From Haliclystus octoradiatus (lineage: Eukaryota > Cnidaria > Staurozoa > Stauromedusae > Haliclystidae): a DNA stretch of 64,000 bases. The stretch is taken from NCBI GenBank assembly GCA_916610825.1, contig OU744447.1, positions 19,437,563-19,501,562 of the forward strand. The letters run 5' to 3'. Under the pieces are notes generated by a model, which did not search any database, had not been told where the DNA came from, and saw only the letters and a program-made list of their open reading frames with translations. Below, in pieces: positions 51,781 to 64,000 of this stretch (the first letter of the stretch is position 1; every line of letters begins with the position of its first letter). The translations under genes were made by a program, and so were the position numbers.

Positions 51781-53112
51781 CTAGACCCAAAAATACCTAA
51801 AGTCTGCATACAGGCCACGTGCATACCAGAGCCCAGTCTTCCTATGGACTGCATACAGTCCACGTGCAGACTAGAGCCCAGTCTTCTCATAAACTGCATA
51901 CAGTCTACGTGTAGACTAGACCCAAAAATACCAAGAGTCTGCATACAGTCTATGTGCAGACTAGAGCCAAGTCTTCATACAGACTGCATACAGTCTACGT
52001 GCAGACTAGACCCAAAACTATCACCAGTCTACGTACAGTCTACGTGCAGACTAGAGTCCAGTCTTCCTCTGAACTGCATACAGTCTACGTATAGACTAGA
52101 CCCAGAAATACCTAAAGTCTGCATACAGTCTACGTGCATACCAGAGCCCAGTCTTCCTATGGACTGCATACAGTCTACGTGCAGACTACAGCCCAGTCTT
52201 CTCATAAACTGCATACAGTCTACGTGTAGACTAGACCCAAAAATACCAAGAGTCTGCATACAGTTTATGTGCAGACGAGACCCAAAACTATCACCAGTCT
52301 ACGTACAGTCTACGTGCAGACTAGATTCCAGTCGTATTCTGAACTGCATATAGTCTACATGTAGAATTGACCCAAAAATACCAAGAGTCTGCATACAGGC
52401 TACGTGCAGACAAGAGCCCATTCTCCCCTTTAACTGCATACAGTCTACGTGCAGACTAGACCCAAAACTATCACCAGTCTACGTACAGTCTACGTGCAGA
52501 TTAGAGCCCAGCCTTTCTCAGAACTGCATACAGTTTACGTGTAGACTAGACCCAAAAATACCAACAGTCTGCATACAGTCTACGTGCAGACAAGAGCCCA
52601 CTCTCCCCTTTAACTACAAACAGTCTAAGTGCAGACTAGACCCCAAAGTATCACCAGTCTACGTACAGTTTACGTGCAGATTAGAGCCCAGTCTTCCTAT
52701 GGTCTGAATACAGTCTACATGCAGACTAGACCCAAAACTATCACCAGTCTATGTACAGTCTACGTGCAGACTAGAGCCCAGTCTTCATCTTAACTTCATA
52801 CAGTCTACGTATAGACTAGACCCAGAAATACCTAAAGTCTGCATACAGTCTACGTGCAGACCAGAGCCCAGACTTCCTATGGACTGCTTACAGTCTACGT
52901 GCAGACTAGAGCCAAAACTATCACCAGTCTACGTATAGTCTACGTAAAGACTAGAGCCCAGTCTTCATCTGAACTGCATACAATCTACATGTAGACTTGA
53001 CCCAAAAATACCAACAGTCTGCATACAGGCTACGTGCAGACAAGAGACCAGTCTCCCCTTTGACTGCATACAGTCTACGTGCAGGCTAGACCCAAAACTA
53101 TCACCAGTCTAC

Positions 53113-56100
53113 GTGCAGTCTACGTGCAGATTAGAGCCCAGTCTTCCTCTGAACTGCATACAGTCTACGTATAGACTAGACCCAGAAGTACCTAAAGTCT
53201 GCATACAGGCTACGTGCAGACCAGAGCCCAGACATCCTATGGACTGCATACAGTCCACGTGCAGACTAGAGCCCAGTCTTCTCATAAACTGCATACAGTC
53301 TACGTGTAGACTAGACCCAAAAATACCAAGAGTCTGCATACAGTCTATGTGCAGACTAGAGCCAAGTCTTCCTACAGACTGCATACAGTCTACGTGCAGA
53401 CTAGACCCAAAACTATCACCAGTCTACGTACAGTCTACGTGCAGACTAGAGTCCAGTCTTCCTCTGAACTGCATACAGTCTACGTATAGACTAGACCCAG
53501 AAATACCTAAAGTCTGCATACAGTCTACGTGCATACCAGAGCCCAGTCTTCCTATGGACTGCATACAGTCTACGTGCAGACTACAGCCCAGTATTCTCAT
53601 AAACTGCATACAGTCTACGTGTAGACTAGACCCAAAAATACCAAGAGTCTGCATACAGTTTATGTGCAGACTAGACCCAAAACTATCACCAGTCTACGTA
53701 CAGTCTACGTGCAGACTAGATTCCAGTCGTATTCTGAACTGCATATAGTCTACATGTAGAATTGACCCAAAAATACCAAGAGTCTGCATACAGGCTACGT
53801 GCAGACAAGAGCCCATTCTCCCCTTTAACTGCATACAGTCTACGTGCAGACTAGACCCCAGACTATCACCAGTCTACGTACAGTCTACGTGCAGATTAGA
53901 GCCCAGCCTTTCTCAGAACTGCATACAGTTTACGTGTGGACTAGACCCAAAAATACCAACAGTCTGCATACAGTCTAAGTGCAGACAAGAGCCCACTCTC
54001 CCCTTTAACTACATACAGTCTAAGTGCAGACTAGACCCCAAAGTATCACCAGTCTACGTACAGTTTACGTGCAGATTAGAGCCCAGTCTTCCTATGGTCT
54101 GAATACAGTCTACATGCAGACTAGACCCAAAACTATCACCAGTCTAAGTACAGTCTACGTGCAGACTAGAGCCCAGTCTTCATCTTAACTTCATACAGTC
54201 TACGTATAGACTACACCCAGAAATACCTAAAGTCTGCATACAGTCTACGTGCAGACCAGAGCCCAGACTTCCTATGGACTGCTTACAGTCTACGTGCAGA
54301 CTAGAGCCAAAACTATCACCAGTCTACGTATAGTCTACGTAAAGACTAGAGCCCAGTCTTCATCTGAACTGCATACAATCTACATGTAGACTTGACCCAA
54401 AAATACCAACAGTCTGCATACAGGCTACGTGCAGACAAGAGCCCAGTCTCCCCTTTAACTGCATACAGTCTACGTGCAGGCTAGACCCCAAACTATCACC
54501 AGTCTACGTGCAGTCTACGTGCAGATTAGAGCCCAGTCTTCCTCTGAACTGCATACAGTCTACGTATAGACTAGACCCAGAAATACCTAAAGTCTGCATA
54601 CAGTCTACGTGCATACCAGAGCCCAGTCTTCCTATGGACTGCATACAGTCTACGTGCAGACTAGAGCCCAGTCTTCATCTTAACTTCATACAGTCTACGT
54701 ATAGACTAGACCCAGAAATACCTAAAGTCTGCATACAGTCTACGTGCAGACCAGAGCCCAGACTTCCTATGGACTGCCTACAGTCTACGTGCAGACTAGA
54801 GCCAAAACTATCACCAGTCTACGTATAGTCTACGTAAAGACTAGAGCCCAGTCTTCATCTGAACTGCATACAGTCTACATGTAGACTTGACCCAAAAATA
54901 CCAACAGTCTGCATACAGGCTACGTGCAGACAAGAGCCCAGTCTCCCCTTTGACTGCATACAGTCTACGTGCAGGCTAGACCCCAAACTATCACCAGTCT
55001 ACGTGCAGTCTACGTGCAGATTAGAGCCCAGTCTTCCTCTGAACTGCATACAGTCTACGTATAGACTAGACCCAGAAATACCTAAAGTCTGCATACAGGC
55101 TACGTGCAGACCAGAGCCCAGTCTTCCTATGGACTGCATACAGTCCACGTGCAGACTAGAGCCCAGTCTTCTCATAAACTGCATACAGTCTACGTGTAGA
55201 CTAGACCCAAAAATACCAAGAGTCTGCATACAGTCTATGTGCAGACTAGAGCCAAGTCTTCCTACAGACTGCATACAGTCTACGTGCAGACTAGACCCAA
55301 AACTATCACCAGTCTACGTACAGTCTACGTGCAAACTAGAGTCCAGTCTTCCTCTGAACTGCATACAGTCTACGTATAGACTAGACCCAGAAATACCTAA
55401 AGTCTGCATACAGTCTACGTGCATACCAGAGCCCAGTCTTCCTATGGACTGCATACAGTCTACGTGCAGACTACAGCCCAGTCTTCTCATAAACTGCATA
55501 CAGTCTACGTGTAGACTAGACCCAAAAATACCAAGAGTCTGCATACAGTTTATGTGCAGACTAGACCCAAAACTATCACCAGTCTACGTACAGTCTACGT
55601 GCAGACTAGATTCCAGTCGTATTCTGAACTGCATATAGTCTACATGTAGAATTGACCCAAAAATACCAAGAGTCTGCATACAGGCTACGTGCAGACAAGA
55701 GCCCATTCTCCCCTTTAACTGCATACAGTCTACGTGCAGACTAGACCCCAGACTATCACCAGTCTACGTACAGTCTACGTGCAGATTAGAGCCCAGCCTT
55801 TCTCAGAACTGCATACAGTTTACGTGTAGACTAGACCCAAAAATACCAACAGTCTGCATACAGTCTACGTGCAGACAAGAGCCCACTCTCCCCTTTAACT
55901 ACATACAGTCTAAGTGCAGACTAGACCCCAAAGTATCACCAGTCTACGTACAGTTTACGTGCAGATTAGAGCCCAGTCTTCCTATGGTCTGAATACAGTC
56001 TACATGCAGACTAGACCCAAAACTATCACCAGTCTAAGTACAGTCTACGTGCAGACTAGAGCCCAGTCTTCATCTTAACTTCATACAGTCTACGTATAGA

Positions 56101-57537
56101 CTAGACCCAGAAATACCTAAAGTCTGCATACAGTCTACGTGCAGACCAGAGCCCAGACTTCCTATGGACTGCTTACAGTCTACGTGCAGACTAGAGCCAA
56201 AACTATCACCAGTCTACGTATAGTCTCCTCAAAGACTAGAGCCCAGTCTTCATCTGAACTGCATACAATCTACATGTAGACTTGACCCAAAAATACCAAC
56301 AGTCTGCATACAGGCTACGTGCAGACAAGAGCCCAGTCTCCCCTTTGACTGCATACAGTCTACGTGCAGGCTAGACCCCAAACTATCACCAGTCTACGTG
56401 CAGTCTACGTGCAGATTAGAGCCCAGTCTTCCTCTGAACTGCATACAGTCTACGTATAGACTAGACCCAGAAATACCTAAAGTCTGCATATCTCAGAACT
56501 GCATACAGTTTACGTGTAGACTAGACCCAAAAATACCAACAGTCTGCATACAGTCTACGTGCAGACAAGAGCCAACTCTCCCTTTTAACTACATACAGTC
56601 TAAGTGCAGACTAGACCCCAAAGTATCACCAGTCTACGTACAGTTTACGTGCAGATTAGAGCCCAGTCTTCCTATGGACTGCATACAGTCTACATGCAGA
56701 CTAGACACAAAACTATCACCAGTCTATGTACAGTCTACGTGCAGACTATAGCCCAGTCTTCATCTTAACTTCATACAGTCTACATGTAGACTTGACCCAA
56801 AAATACTAACAGTCTGCATACAGGCTACGTGCAGACAAGAGCTCAGTCTCCCCTATAGCTGCATACAGTCTACGTGTAGACTAGACCCAAAATTACCAAC
56901 AGTCTGCATACAGTCTACGTGCAGACTAGAGCCCAGTCTCCCCTTTAACTGCATACAGTCTACGTATAGACTAGACCCCAAACTATCACCAGTCTACATA
57001 CAGTCTACGTGCAGATTAGAGCCCAGCCTTTCTCAGAACTGCATACAGTCTACGTGTAGACTAGACCCAAAAATACCAACAGTCTGCATACAGTCTACGT
57101 GCAGACAAGAGCCAACTCTCCCCTTTAACTACATACAGTCTAAGTGCAGACTAGACCCCAAAGTATCACCAGTCTACGTACAGTTTACGTGCAGACTAGA
57201 GCCCAGTCTCCCCTTTAACTGCATACAGTCTACGTATAGACTAGACCCAGAAATACCTAAAGTCTGCATACAGTGTACGTGCAGACCAGAGCCCAGACTT
57301 CCTATGGACTGCTTACAGTCTACGTGCAGACTAGAGCCAAAACTATCACCAGTCTACGTATAGTCTACGTAAAGACTAGAGCCCAGTCTTCATCTGAACT
57401 GCATACAGTCTACATGTAGACTTGACCCAAAAATACCAACAGTCTGCATACAGGCTACGTGCAAACAAGAGCCCAGTCTCCCCTTTAACTGCATACAGTC
57501 TACGTGCAGGCTAGACCCCAACTTATCATCAGTCTAC
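53113..57537 (+). repeat. 31-mer, 11-mer, full 31-mer and 26-mer of block 4
   Basis: Units of 1,395, 495, 1,395 and 1,140 bp. The third, at 55,003-56,397, is full length where blocks 1-3 have only a 765-bp 17-mer. The 30-bp scar of the fourth is at about 56,490. Confidence 0.85.
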
Positions 57538-59894
57538 GTGCAGTCTACGTGCAGATTAGAGCCCAGTCTTCCTCTGAACTGCATACAGTCTACGTATAGA
57601 CTAGACCCAGAAATACCTAAAGTCTGCATACAGTCTACGTGCATACCAGAGCCCAGTCTTCCTATGGACTGCATACAGTCTACGTGCAGACTAGAGCCCA
57701 GTCTTCTCATAAACTGCATACAGTCTACGTGTAGACTAGACCCAAAAATACCAAGAGTCTGCATACAGTCTATGTGCAGACTAGAGCCAAGTCTTCCTAC
57801 AGACTGCATACAGTCTACGTGCAGACTAGACCCAAAACTATCACCAGTCTACGTATAGTCTACGTAAAGACTAGAGCCCAGTCTTCATCTGAACTGCATA
57901 CAGTCTACATGTAGACTTGACCCAAAAATACCAACAGTCTGCATACAGGCTACGTGCAGACAAGAGCTAAGTCTCCCCTATAGCTGCATACAGTCTACAA
58001 GTAGACTAGACCCAAAATTACCAACAGTCTGCATACAGTCTACGTGCAGACTAGAGCCCAGTCTCCCCTTTAACTGCATACAGTCTACGTATAGACTAGA
58101 CCCAGAAATACCTAAAGTCTGCATACAGTGTACGTGCAGACCAGAGCCCAGACTTCCTATGGACTGCTTACAGTCTACGTGCAGACTAGAGCCAAAACTG
58201 TCACCAGTCTACGTATAGTCTACGTAAAGACTAGAGCCCAGTCTTCATCTGAACTGCATACAGTCTACATGTAGACTTGACCCAAAAATACCAACAGTCT
58301 GCATACAGGCTACGTGCAGACAAGAGCCCAGTCTCCCCTTTAACTGCATACAGTCTACGTGCAGGCTAGACCCCAAACTATCACCAGTCTACGTGCAGTC
58401 TACGTGCAGATTAGAGCCCAGTCTTCCTCTGAACTGCATACAGTCTACGTATAGACTAGACCCAGAAATACCTAAAGTCTGCATACAGTCTACGTGCATA
58501 CCAGAGCCCAGTCTTCCTATGGACTGCATACAGTCTACGTGCAGACTAGAGCCCAGTCTTCTCATAAACTGCATACAGTCTACGTTTAGACTAGACCCAA
58601 AAATACCAAGAGTCTGCATACAGTCTATGTGCAGACTAGAGCCAAGTCTTCCTACAGACTGCATACAGTCTACGTGCAGACTAGACCCAAAACTATCACC
58701 AGTCTACGTATAGTCTACGTAAAGACTAGAGCCCAGTCTTCATCTGAACTGCATACAGTCTACATGTAGACTTGACCCAAAAATACCAACAGTCTGCATA
58801 CAGGCTACGTGCAGACAAGAGCCCAGTCTCCCCTTTAACTGCATTAAGTCTACGTGAAGGCTAGACCTACATGTAGAATTGACCCAAAAATACCAAGAGT
58901 CTGCATACAGTCTATGTGCAGACTAGAGCTCAGTCTCCCCTATAGCTGCATACAGTCTACGTGTAGACTAGACCCAAAATTACCAACAGTCTGCATACAG
59001 TCTACGTGCAGACTAGAGCCCAGTCTCCCCTTTAACTGCATACAGTCTACGTATAGACTAGACCCCAAACTATCACCAGTCTACATACAGTCTACGTGCA
59101 GATTAGAGCCCAGCCTTTCTCAGAACTGCATACAGTTTACGTGTAGACTAGACCCAAAAATACCAACAGTCTGCATACAGTCTACGTGCAGACAAGAGCC
59201 AACTCTCCCCTTTAACTACATACAGTCTAAGTGCAGACTAGACCCCAAAGTATCACCAGTCTACGTACAGTTTACGTGCAGATTAGAGCCCAGTCTTCCT
59301 ATGGACTGCATAAAGTCTACATGCAGACTAGACCCAAAACTATCACCAGTCTATGTACAGTCTACGTGCAGACTAGAGCCCAGTCTTCATCTTAACTTCA
59401 TACAGTCTACATGTAGACTTGACCCAAAAATACTAACAGTCTGCATACAGGCTACGTGCAGACAAGAGCTCAGTCTCCCCTATAGCTGCATACAGTCTAC
59501 GTGTAGACTAGACCCAAAATTACCAACAGTCTGCATACAGTCTACGTGCAGACTAGAGCCCAGTCTCCCCTTTAACTGCATACAGTCTACGTATAGACCA
59601 GACCCAGAAATACCTAAAGTCTGCATACAGTGTACGTGCAGACCAGACCCCAGACTTCCTATGGACTGCTTACAGTCTACGTGCAGACTAGAGCCAAAAC
59701 TATCACCAGTCTACGTATAGTCTACGTAAAGACTAGAGCCCAGTCTTCATCTGAACTGCATACAGTCTACATGTAGACTTGACCCAAAAATACCAACAGT
59801 CTGCATACAGGCTACGTGCAGACAAGAGCCCAGTCTCCCCTTTAACTGCATACAGTCTACGTGCAGGCTAGACCCCAAACTATCATCAGTCTAC
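57538..59894 (+). repeat. 19-mer, then 11-mer fused to a 388-bp-deleted 31-mer
   Basis: The 855-bp unit at 57,538 is followed by 1,502 bp from 58,393 to 59,894, which equals 495 + 1,395 - 388. At about 58,866 GAAGGCTAGAC runs into CTACATGTAGAATTG. Intact copies have another 388 bp there (61,224-61,611). Since 388 is not a multiple of 45, the break did not occur between aligned monomers. Confidence 0.83.
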
Positions 59895-62800
59895 GTGCAG
59901 TCTACGTGCAGATTAGTGCCCAGTCTTCCTCTGAACTGCATACAGTCTACGTATAGACTAGACCCAGAAATACCTAAAGTCTGCATACAGTCTACGTGCA
60001 TACCAGAGCCCAGTCTTCCTATGGACTGCATACAGTCTACGTGCAGACTAGAGCCCAGTCTTCTCATAAACTGCATACAGTCTACGTTTAGACTAGACCC
60101 AAAAATACCAAGAGTCTGCATACAGTCTATGTGCAGACTAGAGCCAAGTCTTCCTACAGACTGCATACAGTCTACGTGCAGACTAGACCCAAAACTATCA
60201 CCAGTCTACGTATAGTCTACGTAAAGACTAGAGCCCAGTCTTCATCTGAACTGAATACAGTCTACATGTAGACTTGACCCAAAAATACCAACAGTCTGCA
60301 TACAGGCTACGTGCAGACAAGAGCTCAGTCTCCCCTATAGCTGCATACAGTCTACGTGTAGACTAGACCCAAAATTACCAACAGTCTGCATACAGTCTAC
60401 GTGCAGACTAGAGCCCAGTCTCCCCTTTAACTGCATACAGTCTACGTATAGACTAGACCCAGAAATGCCTAAAGTCTGCATACAGTGTACGTGCAGACCA
60501 GAGCCCAGACTTCCTATGGACTGCTTACAGTCTACGTGCAGACTAGAGCCAAAACTGTCACCAGTCTACGTATAGTCTACGTAAAGACTAGAGCCCAGTC
60601 TTCATCTGAACTGCATACAGTCTACATGTAGACTTGACCCAAAAATACCAACAGTCTGCATACAGGCTACGTGCAGACAAGAGCCCAGTCTCCCCTTTAA
60701 CTGCATACAGTCTACGTGCAGGCTAGACCCCAAACTATCACCAGTCTACGTGCAGTCTACGTGCAGATTAGAGCCCAGTCTTCCTCTGAACTGCATACAG
60801 TCTACGTATAGACTAGACCCAGAAATACCTAAAGTCTGCATACAGGCTACGTGCATACCAGAGCCCAGTCTTCCTATGGACTGCATACAGTCTACGTGCA
60901 GACTAGAGCCCAGTCTTCTCATAAACTGCATACAGTCTACGTTTAGACTAGACCCAAAAATACCAAGAGTCTGCATACAGTCTATGTGCAGACTAGAGCC
61001 AAGTCTTCCTACAGACTGCATACAGTCTACGTGCAGACTAGACCCAAAACTATCACCAGTCTACGTATAGTCTACGTAAAGACTAGAGCCCAGTCTTCAT
61101 CTGAACTGCATACAGTCTACATGTAGACTTGACCCAAAAATACCAACAGTCTGCATACAGGCTACGTGCAGACAAGAGCCCAGTCTCCCCTTTAACTGCA
61201 TTAAGTCTACGTGAAGGCTAGACCCCAAACTATCATCAGTCGACGTGCAGTCTACGTGCAGATTAGAGCCCAGTATTCCTCTGAACTGCATACAGTCTAC
61301 GTATAGACTAGACCCAGAAATACCTAAAGTCTGCATACAGTCTACGTGCATACCAGAGCCCAGTCTTCCTATGGACTGCATACAGTCTACGTGCAGACTA
61401 GAGCCCAGTCTTCTCATAAACTGCATACAGTCTACGTGTAGACTAGACCCAAAAATACCAAGAGTCTGCATACAGTCTATGTGCAGACTACAGCCAAGTC
61501 TTCCTACAGACTGCATACAGTCTACGTGCAGACTAGACCCAAAACTATCACCAATCTACGTACAGTCTACGTGCAGACTAGAGTCCAGTTATCATCTGAA
61601 CTGCATATAGTCTACATGTAGAATTGACCCAAAAATACCAAGAGTCTGCATACAGTCTATGTGCAGACTAGAGCTCAGTCTCCCCTATAGCTGCATACAG
61701 TCTACGTGTAGACTAGACCCAAAATAACCAACAGTCTGCATACAGTCTACGTGCAGACTAGAGCCCAGTCTCCCCTTTAACTGCATACAGTCTACGTATA
61801 GACTAGACCCCAAACTATCACCAGTCTACATACAGTCTACGTGCAGATTAGAGCCCAGCCTTTCTCAGAACTGCATACAGTTTACGTGTAGACTAGACCC
61901 AAAAATACCAACAGTCTGCATACAGTCTACGTGCAGACAAGAGCCAACTCTCCCCTTTAACTACATACAGTCTAAGTGCAGACTAGACCCCAAAGTATCA
62001 CCAGTCTACGTACAGTTTACGTGCAGATTAGAGCCCAGTCTTCCTATGGACTGCATAAAGTCTACATGCAGACTAGACCCAAAACTATCACCAGTCTATG
62101 TACAGTCTACGTGCAGACTAGAGCCCAGTCTTCATCTTAACTTCATACAGTCTACATGTAGACTTGACCCAAAAATACTAACAGTCTGCATACAGGCTAC
62201 GTGCAGACAAGAGCTCAGTCTCCCCTATAGCTGCATACAGTCTACGTGTAGACTAGACCCAAAATTACCAACAGTCTGCATACAGTCTACGTGCAGACTA
62301 GAGCCCAGTCTCCCCTTTAACTGCATACAGTCTACGTATAGACCAGACCCAGAAATACCTAAAGTCTGCATACAGTGTACGTGCAGACCAGACCCCAGAC
62401 TTCCTATGGACTGCTTACAGTCTACGTGCAGACTAGAGCCAAAACTATCACCAGTCTACGTATAGTCTACGTAAAGACTAGAGCCCAGTCTTCATCTGAA
62501 CTGCATACAGTCTACATGTAGACTTGACCCAAAAATACCAACAGTCTGCATACAGGCTACGTGCAGACAAGAGCCCAGTCTCCCCTTTAACTGCATACAG
62601 TCTACGTGCAGGCTAGACCCCAAACTATCACCAGTCTACGTGCAGTCTACGTGCAGATTAGTGCCCAGTCTTCCTCTGAACTGCATACAGTCTACGTATA
62701 GACTAGACCCATAAATACCTAAAGTCTGCATACAGTCTACGTGCATACCAGAGCCCAGTCTTCCTATGGACTGCATACAGTCTACGTGCAGACTAGAGCC

Positions 62801-64000
62801 CAGTCTTCTCATAAACTGCATACAGTCTACGTGTAGACTAGACCCAAAAATACCAAGAGTCTGCATACAGTCTATGTGCAGACTAGAGCCAAGTCTTACT
62901 ACAGACTGCATACAGTCTACGTGCAGACTAGACCCAAAACTATCACCAGTCTACGTATAGTCTACGTAAAGACTAGAGCCCAGTCTTCATCTGAACTGCA
63001 TACAGTCTACATGTAGACTTGACCCAAAAATACCAACAGTCTGCATACAGGCTACGTGCAGACAAGAGCTCAGTCTCCCCTATAGCTGCATACAGTCTAC
63101 GTGTAGACTAGACCCAAAATTACCAACAGTCTGCATACAGTCTACGTGCAGACTAGAGCCCAGTCTCCCCTTTAACTGCATACAGTCTACGTATAGACTA
63201 GACCAAGAAATACCTAAAGTCTGCATACAGTGTACGTGCAGACCAGAGCCCAGACTTCCTATGGACTGCTTACAGTCTACGTGCAGACTAGAGCCAAAAC
63301 TGTCACCAGTCTACGTATAATCTACGTAAAGACTAGAGCCCATTCTTCATCTGAACTGCATACAGTCTACATGTAGACTTGACCCAAAAATACCAACAGT
63401 CTGCATACAGGCTACGTGCAGACAAGAGCCCAGTCTCCCCTTTAACTGCATACAGTCTACGTGCAGGCTAGACCCCAAACTATCATCAGTCTACGTGTAG
63501 TCTACGTGCAGATTAGAGCCCAGTCTTCCTCTGAACTGCATACAGTCTACGTATAGACTAGACCCAGAAATACCTAAAGTCTGCATACAGTCTACGTGCA
63601 TACCAGAGCCCAGTCTTCCTATGGACTGCATACAGTCTACGTGCAGACTAGAGCCCAGTCTTCTCATAAACTGCATACAGTCTACGTGTAGACTAGACCC
63701 AAAAATACCAAGAGTCTGCATACAGTCTATGTGCAGACTAGAGCCAAGTCTTACTACAGACTGCATACAGTCTACGTGCAGACTAGACCCAAAACTATCA
63801 CCAGTCTACGTATAGTCTACGTAAAGACTAGAGCCCAGTCTTCATCTGAACTGCATACAGTCTACATGTAGACTTGACCCAAAAATACCAACAGTTTGCA
63901 TACAGGCTACGTGCAGACAAGAGCCCAGTCTCCCCTTTAACTGCATTAAGTCTACGTGAAGGCTAGACCCAAAATTACCATCAGTCTGCATACAGTCTAC
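59895..64000 (+). repeat. 61-monomer (2,745-bp) units in tandem
   Basis: The series 19-mer (855), 11-mer (495) and second-type 31-mer (1,395) makes a 2,745-bp unit. Positions 58,914, 59,895 and 60,750 recur exactly 2,745 bp later at 61,659, 62,640 and 63,495. The last unit reaches the window end, where the final monomer (from about 63,961) is a new C/B hybrid. Confidence 0.86.

Larger units (their letters stand above)
1..64000. repeat. 45-bp satellite array filling the window
   Basis: Every line of the window is made of the same 45-bp monomer and its variants, with no interruption by unique sequence. Shared landmarks in nearly every monomer are CAGACTAGA at the start and CAGTCTACGTG at the end; the middle about 20 bases define three classes. 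Hand counts on three exemplar monomers give 44-51% G+C and more C than G on the + strand (13-14 C against 7-9 G). Most rearrangements are multiples of 45 bp. Neither edge of the array is in the window. I do not recognise the family. The organisation is that of a eukaryotic satellite with higher-order repeats; function (centromere, heterochromatin or none) cannot be read from the sequence. Confidence 0.98.
51781..64000 (+). repeat. Super-repeat block 4
   Basis: It starts at an in-register switch between about 51,740 and 51,812. There a CTAGACCCAAAAATACCTAAAG monomer of the mixed region meets the CAGGCCACGTGCATACC monomer of the HOR. Anchors follow at 53,113, 54,508, 55,003, 56,398, 57,538, 58,393, 59,895, 60,750, 61,245, 62,640 and 63,495. 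The offset to block 3 is 24,850, then 25,480, 25,588 and 28,333 bp. Confidence 0.85.

Noticed and set aside
1284-63815. Many open reading frames of 60-346 codons on both strands
   Set aside because: They translate the 45-bp repeat as 15-residue repeats. Several frames on both strands are open at once, starts and stops fall at fixed variant monomers (for example ACGTATAG), and there is no non-repeat domain or gene context.
1-64000. CRISPR array
   Set aside because: Repeats are contiguous 45-bp monomers with no unique spacers, and the variable part of each monomer itself falls into a few repeated classes.
1-64000. CENP-B box or other known centromere protein motif
   Set aside because: I saw no site with the TTCG...CGGG core of the CENP-B box. 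A centromeric role stays possible but unsupported.
1-64000. tRNA or rRNA genes
   Set aside because: No cloverleaf-like A/B box pair and no conserved rRNA segments were seen; all sequence fits the satellite monomer.

Overview
The whole 64,000-base window is one uninterrupted tandem-repeat (satellite) array. I see no protein gene, RNA gene, transposon, CRISPR array or unique flanking sequence. The basic unit is 45 bp, so about 1,420 monomers are present. There are three related monomer classes: A (core CCCAGTCTTC...AACTGCATAC), B (core AAAAATACCAACAGTCTGC) and C (core AAAACTATCACCAGTCTACG). All share the flanks CAGACTAGA and CAGTCTACGTG. This size and layered organisation fit satellite heterochromatin of a eukaryote (centromeric, pericentromeric, subtelomeric or interstitial). 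I do not recognise the family and cannot name the organism.

Monomers are arranged in nested higher-order repeats (HORs). An A-(B or C) dimer of 90 bp underlies most of the array. Dimers build 31-monomer units of 1,395 bp, and shorter in-register derivatives of 855, 765, 495 and 405 bp. A second type of 31-mer combines with a 19-mer and an 11-mer into a 61-monomer, 2,745-bp unit. These units build very long super-repeats: block 1 (1-7,810 plus a tail to about 9,026), block 2 (about 9,027-22,500), block 3 (about 22,500-38,150) and block 4 (about 51,780-64,000). Matching positions in the blocks are 9,016-9,026, 13,360-15,250 and 24,850-28,333 bp apart.

Between blocks 3 and 4, a mixed region (38,150-46,450 and 48,400-51,780) has less regular order and its own internal duplications. 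Inside it, 46,451-48,398 is a block of clearly more diverged monomers, itself a tandem duplication of about 1 kb, and is probably an older layer of the array.

Most rearrangements are whole multiples of 45 bp, as expected from unequal exchange or gene conversion between aligned monomers. A few are not (11, 1, 30, 19 and 388 bp). When copies share them, they act as scars that order the duplications. Many open frames exist on both strands, but only because 45 is divisible by 3 and the monomers lack stops in several frames. I do not call any of them genes. Alignments were made by eye, so boundaries are usually good to a few tens of bases; marker positions quoted exactly were counted.
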